From contig OZ014414.1 of assembly GCA_963965975.1 (NCBI GenBank), positions 3,757,501-3,821,500 on the forward strand: a stretch of DNA of 64,000 nt. Direction: 5' to 3'. Source of the DNA: Xestospongia bergquistia (lineage: Eukaryota; Porifera; Demospongiae; Haplosclerida; Petrosiidae). The notes beneath the pieces were generated by a model that was not told the DNA's origin, did no database searches, and worked only from the letters and a program-made list of their open reading frames with translations. Both the position numbers and the translations under genes were made by a program. The stretch's first letter is position 1. Every line of letters starts with the position of its first letter. Below are positions 1 to 11,439 of the stretch, in pieces.

Positions 1-737
1 TAATAACTAGATGATATGTGGTTTAATATTTGTTTGTTACATTTAGATAATTGTACATATAGATACATATGACAAGTTACTTGACACACAAGTTACTTGA
101 CACACCTATGTTATTATTAAGTGGAATGTTCTCAATATTGTGTGCTCTTGGATGTTCTAGTTAATGTAATTATATTTCTATACTCCAACTTCTGTATTAA
201 ATTACATGTATATTTATTGATAATTGAAGTGTTCATTTGAAAACACTTAATCAATACCACATACATTTAAAATGAAAAATGTTAAGACATTAAGTAATTA
301 ATAATGTGATACTTTGTTATTATAATTAATTTATTGTTATCTCGGATATTACCAGAGTATTAAATAATACTCCTACAGAAGACAAATTACTTGTTACTAT
401 TAAGTATCCCTTAAGACTGGACCAATGTTAACATTGAGTATCCTTAAACTATGGGTATGTTTAGTACATTCATTTTCCTCAATATCAAGTATCACTGGTA
501 TATATCTTGACATAATCACAACACGAGGTATACTCATTCCTTAGTGTGAACAAAAAGCTTCAGCTTTATTATGTTGCTTTTGTCTGTAGCAAGACATGTG
601 AAGCTTCTAGTAAGATGTATCATAATTACAAACCACAATTTCAAGACAATAGTTATACAATGCAATACAACACAGTACAAACATTGACAAGTAAGTAATA
701 TTTATATAGTTTATTTATGTAGCTAAATGATAATTAC

Positions 738-806
738 CATTCAATTGTTCTATTTCAGTCTCATCAACCGCAACAATATTATCAGCTACTACATCAATTT
801 CATCAT
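738..806 (-). CDS. acidic linker micro-exon (69 bp)
   Basis: A 69-bp stretch lies between an AG acceptor after a TA-rich tract and a GTAATT donor. It is open in one frame, starts and ends in phase 1, and encodes 23 residues rich in Asp and Glu (begins DDEIDVVADN). This is the same phase and style as the other linker exons in the window. It lies 3' of the broken GTPase exon that begins at 1244, so it may be a downstream exon of the same minus-strand gene. No domain is recognised; it would be a flexible acidic linker. Confidence 0.45.
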
Positions 807-921
807 CTATATATATATAATTTTTTTGCTTTTATTGAAATAAATTATAATCAAAAATGTCATGTTCTATGAAATACTGAAGTTTCTGGGTAAATCGATC
901 AACGTACGAGATGTTATACAC

Positions 922-1004
922 ACGAAACGCATAAATGCGTCGTCGGCGCTGGTGAACAATCAGCCACCGACGCATAAATGCGTCGGTGGCGCGGAAAGGG
1001 TTAA
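922..1004. mobile_element. GC-rich foldback (MITE-like) insertion
   Basis: A GC-rich patch in otherwise AT-rich DNA. It holds two copies of CGCATAAATGCGTCG and a perfect hairpin at 963-990 (13-base arms, AA loop). On the minus strand it opens with TTAACCCTTTCCGCGCC, which looks like a transposon end. It interrupts the GTPase-type exon exactly where similarity to the intact exon at 29738-31801 stops. The left boundary is not certain; it could extend to about 890. No coding capacity. Confidence 0.55.
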
Positions 1005-1244
1005 GAGTCTCATGGTCTATTTTTTTCCACACAGAATCATCACCTACAGTGGCAGATATGATCCTTGCTTCTTTTGCAGTAATTACTGGATTACTGGTAT
1101 GGCAATCTGGAGGGTCTTCATTATAAAGTAGGTTTAAAAAGGATGATTTACCAGTTCCAGGAGCACCTGAGACAGAAAACTTGGTCCACTTAACAGTGAC
1201 ATAGCCTTCTTTCATAGCCTTGTCCAGTAACTTTTTGTTAGCAT
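1005..1244 (-). pseudogene. 5' part of P-loop GTPase exon, truncated
   Basis: The exon starts in phase 1 after an acceptor and reads DANKKLLDKAMKEG, then a beta strand and the Walker A motif GAPGTGKSS. It closely resembles the first 75 residues of the intact exon at 29738-31801, including the shared GAPGTGKSSFL. It ends at VWKK-IDHETLN where the GC-rich foldback begins. Beyond that no DTGGQ motif or COR-like sequence is found on the left, so the GTPase cannot be complete here. The exon follows the 63-bp exon at 2770-2832 and the DD exons further upstream, suggesting the original order leader, DD, DD, linker, GTPase. Confidence that this is a GTPase remnant is high; whether it is still transcribed is unknown. 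Confidence 0.75.
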
Positions 1245-1949
1245 CTAATATATAACAGACACAAAATTCAAACTTTGATTTAAGTAAACAATGTTAATAA
1301 GGATTACATAATACATTATACTGATTAGCCTTCTAAATTTGGTAGCTATAAATTATATATATTATAAATTTTTAATTCAATCATTTAATACTAACTAGAA
1401 TTTAGTCAGTTCCTATTGTCCAGTTTAAGTCATAACTCTTTGTGTCCATTTACAATAAATAATAGACTAAGAAAAGGATGGAACTTGTGGGTATGGTTAC
1501 AATAAGACATAAATTTATATGGCTACACACTACAATATAAAGTGGACAAATATACAGTTGACTGGAGTCTTAACGTCAGTAATAATTACAAACATGTTTG
1601 CAGTAGTGGGGTATGTAATGTTTGAACTTTCATTGTTACTTATAAAGTTCACAAAAGCTTATACAATAGTTTTTACACTAAAGTGACAAGTATACTTGAT
1701 TTATATTAATCCTTTTTATTAAATCAGTGGTTGTAATATTGTGATAATTGTTGTGATAATAAGCCACTAGTATATTGATTAATAATTTATATTATAATAC
1801 AGTAAAGATTTTATATCTTGTGGTTAGAAAGAGAAATCACCAAAACAAATTGGAAACCTACACATGCTGACCTAGAAATAGTGACAAGGGAGTATCAATA
1901 TCAAAAACAAGTATTTGTTGAGGATTTTATCATTAATAGTCCTGGTAGA

Positions 1950-2520
1950 GCTAATGGTGAGAATTGATATCCAGGAATACTTAATAGTAAAAGATATATA
2001 ATATATGACATGCACTCAAAAAAGTGAATCCCTCAATGAACCATGCCAGGAAATGGCAAGTATCAAGGGATACTTTGTATTAACGGACAAACCCACATGG
2101 ACTGGGCAATTAAGGATCATCCATCCTAGGATGAACTAAGTACCATGAACATAGCACTAAAGGATACATATGAACTGGGCTCCAAAATGAACCCCTAAAT
2201 GAATCATCCCAGGCTGTAATAAGAACCAAGGGATATTCAGTAGTAAGTGATACATAGGTATGGCTGGGTTCCTGAGACTGAGCATCCCAGGATATACAAA
2301 CTACCCAGTGATACTGGTATTAATGGATATGTATGTACTAGGCTCATAAATTGACCATTCCAGGATGTACTACAGTGCATATCTCTTGACATGGGGTCAT
2401 ATCAAAATGTACCAGTGACACTTGCTATTTAGGAAGATATATGCACTAAAGACAGCCATTATCAAATTTGAGGATACTCAGTGTCGACATTTGTCCATTA
2501 TTAGGGACTACTTAGTATCC
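1950..2520. repeat. degenerate tandem repeat, period about 100 bp
   Basis: About five diverged units share a core reading roughly 'aagggatactnagtattaatgga ... tgaactgggctc ... aatgaaccatcccaggatg' (core elements such as TCCCAGGAT, GATAC and GGGCTC recur every 90-110 bases). No open frame persists through the array. It sits in the presumed intron between the GTPase exon and the 63-bp exon. Confidence 0.55.
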
Positions 2521-2769
2521 TGGAATGTGTAGGATTGCTAGTTAATACAATGAATAAAGTGTGGTAGTACTGGAAACCACTAACATTTTTAACTAAAGTT
2601 AATTCAGAACAAGTAAAAGAAAATTGTCTAAAAACAATTATAGGGCTGTCTGGTATGACAAGTAAATAAGTAATATATAACATCTCACATAGGAAGAAGC
2701 TATAATTATAATTCTACAGTAAATGTTCAGTGTATCAGTTAACATAATGTATTGACATATTATATATAC

Positions 2770-2832
2770 CTGAATCAGATATTTCAGTGGGACCAAAATA
2801 ATTAGGATTATATCGGACTCTGTAAAGTGCTC
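2770..2832 (-). CDS. 63-bp phase 1-1 micro-exon
   Basis: The acceptor TTTATGTAG and donor G/GTATAT bound exactly 63 bp. The open frame encodes about 21 residues, beginning GALYRVRYNPNYFGP and ending EISDSG. Phase 1 at both ends matches the DD exons at 4230-4517 and 5620-5907 and the GTPase exon at 1244, so it can join all of them in frame. No domain is recognised. Confidence 0.5.
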
Positions 2833-3819
2833 CTACATAAACAAACAAATTATAGATAATATCAATAATAATGATAAATTATTTAATAATGACCTAATGT
2901 TTAGATATACTAACTACAAGTTAATACAGTTATTAGTTATGTTGATGTCGCAATTATATAAAATTTTTAAAAAATATAATTAACTGAACTGTTAGTTATT
3001 TCACTCAAACCTAACATTACATATTTTGGACCACATGTTTTGTATGTATTACATAACTCTGATGTATCAGTAACTTGTAGCATATTATCACTTAATTAAC
3101 CAATCAGATTGTTCCATCTCAGGTAAATAAATAACTTATACACCTCCTGGAAAGGTGTACAAGTTCTTATATATTGATTTTTGAGGCTATGATTCAAATC
3201 TTTAGCAATCAATTCAGATGGAATTGCTGCCTTATGTTTGTATTTTCTACAAATCATAGAAATCAGTGAATTTATTATAACAGTTTAAATTTAAAATAAT
3301 TAGTGATACATAGGTCAGCAATATCAAAATTTAGGAAACTCAAGATATAGAAAACAATCATCCTAAAAGCATAAAACAAAAATAACTTGATAAATGCTGA
3401 GTGGGCTGATATATGGTGAATCACAATGGTAATTTCATAAGGCCTTCCTCTCTTAGAAAACGGGCTTGTCTGGAATGACTAACTTAAATATATTATGTAT
3501 ACAAATGTTTGTTTTTTGATGTTATTATATTGTTGCATAAAACCATCAAAAATAATAAACGAAAATTAATTCAACTATTGCACATATCACATTTGATCAA
3601 CACCATAACTTGTTCATTTTTTTATTAATTGAAGGAAGTCATAAAAATAACTTAAGGTTTCATTGCAAAGATATAATTATGTACATGTACATTACATTGT
3701 GCATTAATTAGAAAGCAAAACATTACTGTATATTACATGTACAATATAAAAAAATGAGATTTTTGCAGCACCTTCACATAAAAGTTTAATATCATTATCA
3801 ATAATTAACGACTGTTCAG

Positions 3820-4800
3820 TCTAGAATATTATGGGACAGCTATGATCATTATAAGTCTAGATTCAGGGACATTTACACAGTGTACAACTTCTATACATAA
3901 TAGTATAATTATCTACAACATCTTTAACTACAATAGTAACTGTGAACTAAACAGATAAGAATTACTATCAAGTCAATATGTTGGTTCCATGTATGTACAT
4001 GTTATAGAGACATATTATAAGGAGAAACACTGTAAAATCAAAATAAAAGCTCATTCTAAATATCAGTACTACATAAATTGTGATGTAAGAAATAGTTAAT
4101 AAAAATCTATATGAAAGTTTTTGACAACAGAATGATAAAATTTTGTAAGTCAAAAGTTTGCACTATACAGTTTATTGACAGTGACAGTATTAATAAAAAA
4201 CTCATTAATTAATAATAATAATAACTTACCCTGCATAAGCTTTTGACGAATCCTATCAGCTAACTCCTTGCTATTAATAACAGGACTCTTCACAGCAGTC
4301 ATCACTGTTTCCCAGGTAATGGGGGATGGTTTAGTATTTACCCAGATTCTAATTACTTCCTTAATTTTTGCAATATCACTCTTCCAACTGAGTTTTAAAT
4401 CATCCAAAAGATTGCGATGTACTTGTAATGATAATCCAATCTCATACCATTTATCACTATAATACTGAAACTCTACAAACAGATCATCTGGAATCTCTTT
4501 TAGAGTCCTAGGAATAACTGAACAAACAACAAAACAATTATTATAATAAACTGTCATATAATAAATTAATTAGTATCTTAAAAATTATCATTTTATATGT
4601 ATGCAGTTTTCATTAAGTATTAATGAAAACTTCAATTATCAATAAATTTTCATGTAATTTAATGCAGAAAACTGGAATATAAAATTGTAATTATATTTAT
4701 ACAATTAACTAGGACATCTACATGTACTACTATTCTTCTATTGTTAATAACATTACTGTTTATTATTATACTGAAGAAACCTATTTTAATCTTTTGAAGG
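3820..4800. repeat. death-domain unit A, copy 1 with introns
   Basis: Intron sequence on both sides of the DD exon at 4230-4517 is repeated at about 42870-44060, for example the block around TATAAGTCTAGATTCAGGGA. It is partly repeated at 5440-6420, for example the block around ACATCTACATGTA. The duplication therefore copied a whole exon plus flanking introns rather than a processed transcript. Confidence 0.65.
4230..4517 (-). CDS. death-domain exon A1 (288 bp)
   Basis: A DD is a six-helix homotypic interaction module used in receptor and adaptor assembly. The exon runs from acceptor TTTGTTCAG to donor CAGG/GTAAGT, is 288 bp, and is phase 1 at both ends. Visible hallmarks are a DKWYEIG motif in helix 2, the following LSLQV helix with LLDDLKL, then a central IRIWVNTKPSPITWETV (the W-x(n)-TW pattern typical of DDs) and a terminal LADRIRQKL helix. 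The frame is intact. It shares length and phase with the exon at 5620-5907, so the two are tandem duplicates in one gene. Family assignment is by pattern only. Confidence 0.72.
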
Positions 4801-5619
4801 TAATGCTGTTTTATGACTCTTTAAATCAGTAACTATGATATTTCAAGTCTGAAAATCTCCAAACATAGCCAAAATGGGTCAAATGATAAAATAGTACACT
4901 CAAGGAGAGGATATGGCTTCTTAACTTCCATTTATCATAATTACTTAAAATTCTGTTGTCACTATTTCTAGATCATTCTAACATATTAGCCAAACAGAGG
5001 GTATAGCTGGATAGACTAGATGGATCGGTAACTACTACTTGTATATATGTCAATTAATTAGAGGCAATTATAAAGTCATTAATATGCTAACCCTATAACA
5101 ATGAATTAGTCATAATAAAAGTAAAATAAGTATGTAGTACTTGTAATTCTAAAACTGGACATAGTGTATTAACAATGACATTAGGTGTATTCATATTCAA
5201 TTTAGTTCAATATAGTTTACAGCTATACACTGACTTAATTCCATTCAAAAAGTTTTAATAATCTTAACCATGGCTCTTACATAATTATGATGACAAAGGT
5301 GTTACATTATATGGAAAGGTTAGAGGAAGGTCTCTTGTCATGACATTCACATGACGATCTACAAACTCATCACAATTATTTATAACATGTACAAAACATT
5401 CTTGCATTCAAATATAGCTGATGCAATCAACATCACACCATTTTATAACTATTTAACAAAGTGGATTGAGACTAACTTGATATTTTAATCATATTCAACT
5501 GATGTAAATTGTATGTGATCATTGTTGACTCAAATTGAATTTAATACACTTTACAGGAGTAGTCTGAAGACCATTATTAATAACCTCATTAATTAATAAT
5601 AATATCTTAATACTCTTAC

Positions 5620-5907
5620 ATGTAGTAAGATATCGACGTATCAGATCAGCTGTCTTCTTATCATTAACAATAGGACTCTCAATAGCGGTTATCACTGTTT
5701 CCCAGGTAACAGTGGATGGTTGAGTTGTTAGAAAAATATTAATGACTGCGAAGAATTCGTCAATCCCCTCCCTGTGCCTTAAATCATCCAAAACACTGGG
5801 AGGTATTTGTAATGATAATCCAATATCATACCATTTGTCACTAATATCTTTTAATAGCCAGCACAGTTCCTCTCTTGTAGGATACTCACTTAATTTACTA
5901 GTAATAC
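5620..5907 (-). CDS. death-domain exon A2 (288 bp)
   Basis: Acceptor GTTATTTCAG and donor CAT/GTAAGA bound 288 bp, phase 1 at both ends. The open frame begins ITSKLSEYPTREELCWLLKD. It contains DKWYDIGLSLQIPPSVLDDL, then TQPSTVTWETV and a terminal helix TADLIRRYL, clearly paralogous to exon A1. Its start phase fits directly onto the 2A-like leader exon at 6864-7089, where a split GG-T codon would join leader and DD. The protein released after 2A skipping would therefore begin with a proline and lead almost at once into this DD. Confidence 0.72.
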
Positions 5908-6863
5908 CTGAAATAACAACAAGATAATTATCATAACAAATGTCACAATGTAAATTAAATCATCCCTTAAAATTATCATTTTAAATGTATGTGGTATTAA
6001 GTGTTGATAAATGAAAACTTCACTTATCAATAAACGTACATGGAATTTAATACAGAAAGTTTCAATGTAAAATTGGTATTATATTTATACAATTAACTAG
6101 GACATCTACATGTAATACTATTCTTCTACTGTTAATAACATTTACTGTTTATTATTCATTGACTTCACTGACACTGATATAATAAAATAAATTTACTACT
6201 TATAACACAATGGTCTGTCATTGGGCTATAAATAGAATATGTGCTATAACTTCTGTGTCAAACAAATACTAAGAACATTCAAGATATTAGGGTGGAGCTA
6301 CTTATTAACTAGTAATACATGGACAATTACTGTCTACAATTATGATGCTCATTTACCTGCTGCCATTATACTCTCTCAGTACTACTTCACAGTGTAGTCA
6401 GGAGTCACCTGACTTATTAAAAAATGTCAGGTTAGGTTTGACATTTGCAGGAGTAATAAGTGTAATCTAATTCATCATTAATGACTAATAAGAAAGTATG
6501 TAACACAAAGGCTATATGTATTTTAATACATTCCTTAGACTACTATTGTAAATATTGATTCCCAACTGCATAATTTAAAGCAAAAAGACTACATGCGTAC
6601 TGGAAATAATTTCTGACCTAATTTCATCAACTATTATCAATTGAGTTAATACTACTTGAGATCATCATAGTTTGGTGAGTTATTATTGTTTATTTGATAG
6701 TCAACTATTATTGACCAGAGTACTATCAGATTATTATGTATAAAATTCTAATTCTGGAATAAATGTTTTGTCCGTAATAAGAGCAATTAATTTAACTCAT
6801 TATAACTGATTAACAAAATTTGTAAAAAAGGACATAGGCTATTCATTTTAATAGTAGAGTTAC

Positions 6864-7089
6864 CTGTTTTAGGTCCAGGATTGAGTTCAACATCTCCTGA
6901 TAAAATAAGAAGAAGTGAGAGAAAGATCCCTAATAATAAAGTAAGATATTTAATCTTCCTGATAATAGTCACTCCATCTATCGTACTACTGCTCTCAATG
7001 TTTGAAGTCTCTTTAGAATGAGTACTATATGATATCTGACGACATGTCCACAATCCAATACTCGCCCTCCATTGAGATATATCAATCAT
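6864..7089 (-). CDS. first exon: hydrophobic leader with 2A-like motif
   Basis: The ATG at 7089 opens a 75-codon exon ending at ACAG/GTAACT in phase 1. Residues 1-47 are polar. Residues 48-63 are strongly hydrophobic (YLTLLLGIFLSLLLIL), preceded by a basic RKIK. Residues 66-73 read DVELNPGP, a complete match to the 2A/2A-like ribosome-skipping consensus D-V/I-E-x-N-P-G-P, with the usual leucine-rich stretch and SG before it. In known 2A elements translation skips the bond between the last Gly and Pro, giving two products. Similar N-terminal 2A leaders have been reported for sea urchin NLR-type immune proteins, where they act as signal sequences in the fraction that does not skip. The next in-phase exon is a DD. 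Other ATGs are possible, but the motif is independent of the start. Confidence 0.78.
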
Positions 7090-7263
7090 TACTATAATGA
7101 GAGAATATTGAAGAAAGAATTAGCCAAACAATTTAGAAAATGTTTTAATCATATTTGCTTGAACTATTTTATACAATTACACATTAAGACACTCTCTATA
7201 CATTTCATAGCTAGGACACATGAATCAATTTATTTAATCATTTATTGCACATGTGTATGTTAA

Positions 7264-8020
7264 GCATTAAAATTAATGTTATCAGTTTTAAAAGACAAAA
7301 TTGTAATAATATAATGACAGGAAAGTATGTACTCCTTATAAAAACCATACTCAACTTTCACTGTAATTATGATCATGATTATCATTGCTAATGACACAGA
7401 CATTACTCATTATATGAAACAATAGAAAATAACACTCCATAGTTCTTAAATGCCTCAATACAAGGCTAAATTTTAAAGAGTACTACATTCATACAATAAA
7501 TATCATACCTATTGATATCATAAATAGCTATATACCTGTACATAAAATATTTCATTATTCATTTTCTAATTACACCATAAATTGACAATAAGTGAATAAA
7601 AGCACTAAATTAAAGTACAGGATCAAGGCTGCTACAGCTACTAAAGACATATAAAACAAAAGCTAATAAAAACTATTTTGAATACATCATGCAGTGAGGC
7701 TTGACGATATATACTAAGTACCATACAGTGAGTTATGGTAGTCTGGGGATGAGGATAGTTTCTTAACATATCTTGAGTCACATGTCAGTATCAACCAAAC
7801 CAGCAGTTTATTTAAAGTATATAATTATAGGAAGAGCCATTCATACATATATAAAAAGGTACATATAGACATATAAAGGCCAGTGTGTGTTAGTTTGGTA
7901 AGAAGCAAGTCCTCCTTATTGACCCATTTATGAACCTTCACGCAATAAAAGGATGTGACCCCAATGTTGCAAACTTAAATTATAAGTTATGAATATACAG
8001 AGAGAACTATTTAATAGGTT
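7264..8020. other. presumed 5' flank, no gene seen
   Basis: This is upstream of the 2A leader exon on the minus strand. It is AT-rich with only short chance frames. It should hold the promoter if 7089 is the true start, but no core promoter element can be named with confidence. Confidence 0.3.
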
Positions 8021-8022
8021 AG

Positions 8023-8300
8023 TACCTTGTTGCTTCCAAGTACAACAACACGTCAAATATCAACACAAGTTATAAGAAAGCTAGTGCTTTAACAAAGAAG
8101 CAAGTAGTCTTGGTTGTAGCGCGGGTCTGGTCTGAAATACCGGAAATAACTGTTATCCGTAAAATTAGAAAATGGTACACTCGTATGGGTTTGTTGCTAT
8201 TTTTAGACAAGAACACATTCTCTCCTCCCAATATAGATCTCTGGATAACTGTTAGTTTCACCGTCCTAACTATTACGATCAAAAAACTTTTTGATACATT
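8023..8300. repeat. dispersed repeat, 'TTCGTAAAATT' family
   Basis: A block containing TTCCAAGTACAACAACACG, then TACCGGAAATAACTG and CCGTAAAATTAGAAAATGG. It recurs at 44878-45045, and its right part at 55500-55605 and 59310-59410 (GGAAATAACCGTAATTCGTA). The short plus-strand frame over it is not conserved between copies. Interspersed non-coding repeat, probably a MITE relic. Confidence 0.55.
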
Positions 8301-9457
8301 AAGCAGCTACAAGTAATTTCGCATAGCCATCCCATCTCCCTGATGATTGCAACTAAGAGACTGGCTTAGCCACTCGAGACTATTTACAATCTAAGTTGAC
8401 ATGTCGTTATAATGTTTCCTTTAGAAAGGTCATTTACAACAAATAAAAGTTAATGTAATAGATACTTCCATGTAGTCTGTACTATCATGTTAATATTATG
8501 ATTGATGTATACATATATTATGTGGTTTAAAAGAAACTGGCAGTGTTTTGACCCAATTCATCAATCTTTAATATTAATACATGCATTACCTCAGTATAAC
8601 AGTTTGCTAAAGTCCTTGGAGTAATTAAAGCCTTTGATATAAGTGGTTAAGTCAATTGTGCATGCAAAATTTGGTAATATTCATTAATTTATTGTGTATT
8701 CACTATGTCTTTCAACAAATAACCTCATATGACCAACAGTTGTTTTCCATAAAATTGCTAATAAAGAACTGGATTTAAATTGTTAGGTATATACACTGTA
8801 TGTGTACTTGTATAAAACCAACCCCTTTCTCTCCCTATCTCTCTCACTGAAGCTATTTCAATTTCATTGGTAATATGATAGTTATTACTGATAACAAATA
8901 CATTGACATGTTCACAGATACAAAGATCAAGAGAATAGTTCAGTCAGTGGAACAAAGATTATAGAGAACTATAATTATTATAGATGTTGTTATTAGACAC
9001 CTACAGTGTACATTTGTAAATTAATAATTTTCAATAAGTTCTGCTCTTCACAATTCAACACATTCAATAATGCTACAAAAGTGTACATTCATATCATTGT
9101 ATAATAATGTAGTTTTTTAACATTAAAGTAAAAAGTCTGAAGAATTAACAATTGTGTCACTTATACTACTAGACAAACTTTGGTCTTGTATTATTTAGGC
9201 AACTTTGATCATGACTGATCAATATATGGACAAATATGACATCTATAGTTAAGTTAATACATGTGATACTATAACATTTGTGCCATGTCACCTGTAGTAC
9301 TAAAGAACCTAAATATGTATCACTGTATGAGATAATGCATATAGTTTATATGTGATTTTTAAACACATTTTTCTCATATGTGAGCTCTAATATATGATAC
9401 AGTTTTAATAGTATCACACATCAATTTAATATACAAGACATTTGTATGCATTAATCA
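8301..9457. other. no gene seen
   Basis: AT-rich sequence with short chance frames only and no splice-bounded open segment I could connect to the gene family. Confidence 0.3.
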
Positions 9458-9492
9458 TATATATATATGCTTATATATATATATATATATAC

Positions 9493-9526
<34 letters not shown>

Positions 9527-9556
9527 GCATGCATGTATGTATATGTATATGTGTAT
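9458..9556. repeat. AT/ATAC/ATGT microsatellite
   Basis: A run of alternating TA, then seven or so ATAC units (catacatacata), then ATGCATGC and GTAT/GTATAT units ending near GTGTATC. Simple-sequence DNA, locally self-complementary. Confidence 0.85.
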
Positions 9557-9899
9557 CATATATTATATAAACATACAATACATGAATACATGATATACCT
9601 GCATGCGATAATCACATATTTCATATAAGACACCACTGTTCCATTTAATGCATTTAGTATATAATCCATTTCCTTTACTACAGGTATGATCATGTGATTG
9701 GATGTATGGCAATAATGTAAAGCCTTTTCTTTATCTATGACATCATAATATAGCAATCGTGCACATTAACTACAAGCATAATAATAAAGGCAAGTTAATA
9801 ATAATTATTAAGATATTTGTTTTACCAAAATAATGTAATAAATTCCATTACATTGCAATACATCACAATATTTTGTCTTGTAATTTTGTAACATTAGTA

Positions 9900-10920
9900 T
9901 AGTTATATGCAATTTCAGTATATATAGAATGTGACCTTTCATTTTTATACTCTATTTCTTCTGCTTCCACTTCTATTGTGCTATAATTACTTGTCATCTA
10001 AATGTGTCCTGTACAATAAAATAGTTGGTAAGTGTTATATCATGTAATCGAAATCCTAAGTATATATATAGAAATTAATTATATTATCATATTGTAAAAG
10101 CCGCATTCAGATGTAAAGTAATTATAACACAATAGAAGAGGAAGCAGAAGAAATAGAGTATAAAAATAAAAGGTCACATTCTATATACTTAGGATTTCTA
10201 CTACATCATATCACACTTACCAACTATTATATTGTATAGGACACATTGAGATGACAAGTAATTTCAGCACAATAGAAGTGGGAAAAGTAGAAATAGAGTA
10301 TAAACATGAAACGTCAAATTCTATAATAAAAAATTTGACCATTCATTTTTATACTCTATTTCTTCTGCTTCTACTTTTATTGTGCTATAATTTCTTGTCA
10401 TCTGAATGTGTCCTGTACAATATAATAATTGGTAGGTGTGATGTAATGTAGTATAAATCCTAAGTGATTAAATGTGACGTTGACATTGTTAACTCTCTAG
10501 TTTTTCTTTTTACACATTTCTTCTGTTGTAATTACTTGTCATCTAACTGTGTCCTGTACAATATAATAGTTGGTAAATATGTAATAATGTAGTATAAATT
10601 CTGAGTATAGAGAATGCGACGTTTACATATATATACTTTATTTCTTCTGCTTCAATTTCTATTGTGTTATAATTACTTTTTCATTTTATACTCTACTTTT
10701 ACTGCTTTCCCTTCTATTGTGCTGTAATTACTTGTCATCTGAATGTGTCCTATGCAATATAATAGTTGGTAAGTGTGATATAATTTAGTAGAAGTCCTAA
10801 GTATATTGATGTGACCTTAACATTTTTTAACTCTATTGTTTTCTGTTTTCACATCTATTATGCTGTAATTAATTGTCATCTAAATGTGTCCCTTACAATA
10901 TTATAGTTGGTATGTGGAAT
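9900..10920. repeat. head-to-tail and head-to-head repeat array
   Basis: About seven degenerate monomers of 110-170 bp. They share TATACTCTATTTCTTCTGCTT, then TTCTATTGTGCTATAATTAC, CTTGTCATCT, AATGTGTCCTGTACAATA and a trailing ATCCTAAGTATAT. Copies near 9940, 10340, 10490, 10620, 10690 and 10830 run forward. The copies between about 10100 and 10320 run in the opposite sense (GAAGCAGAAGAAATAGAGTATA). Each neighbouring pair in opposite sense forms a large hairpin. No coding capacity is conserved. Confidence 0.75.
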
Positions 10921-11340
10921 AAAATGAAGGATGATGAATGATTATTGAACCTTGTACAAATAATTTTTATTATCAATATGTTATTGGCTGATAAGCGGTA
11001 GATGATGAATGATTATTTACACTTGTGCAAGTAATTTAACCTAAGTGTATGTACAGCGAATGTCTTTTCTTGTTTGTTTTACTGTAAGAACATGTATTAT
11101 TGAGAATTGTTGTACATGTATTATGTCCTAATTTTGAAGTTTATCCTCATGCTATAAAAAGTATTTACTATTGTCACAGTATCGAATTTTTATGTTTATA
11201 ATGTTTTGTCAATTGTTGAGAATGATTTGAGTTATTTTGTTTAATTATATGTATTGTTGTCTAGGTAGTATGGGTAATGTACAGATGTTATTATATCCTC
11301 TCTTGATTCATGTTAATGTAGTTATTATAATTATATTTAG

Positions 11341-11439
11341 GTTGGATCTACTCTTGTCAAGTTAGCAGCAAAGAATGGACACAAAGATGTTGTTTTGATT
11401 TTAACACAGAAAGGAGCCAATCTAGATGTTTTCAATGAA
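11341..11439 (+). CDS. orphan ankyrin-repeat exon (33 codons)
   Basis: A TTATATTTAG acceptor and a GAA/GTAAGTG donor bound exactly 99 bp, phase 0 at both ends. The 33 codons match one ankyrin repeat: TLVKLAAKNGHKDVVLILTQ followed by KGANLDV. This shows the conserved L-x-x-AA-x-NGH-x-x-VV-x-x-L-x-x-x-GA pattern, although the usual TPL is replaced by STL. Ankyrin repeats are protein-binding helical hairpins. It is on the plus strand, opposite to the surrounding family, and I found no second repeat exon nearby. It may belong to a gene with very long introns, or be a stranded copy. Confidence 0.65.

Noticed and set aside
9458..9556. Possible CRISPR-like or regulatory array
   Set aside because: Simple ATAC/ATGT microsatellite without spacers.
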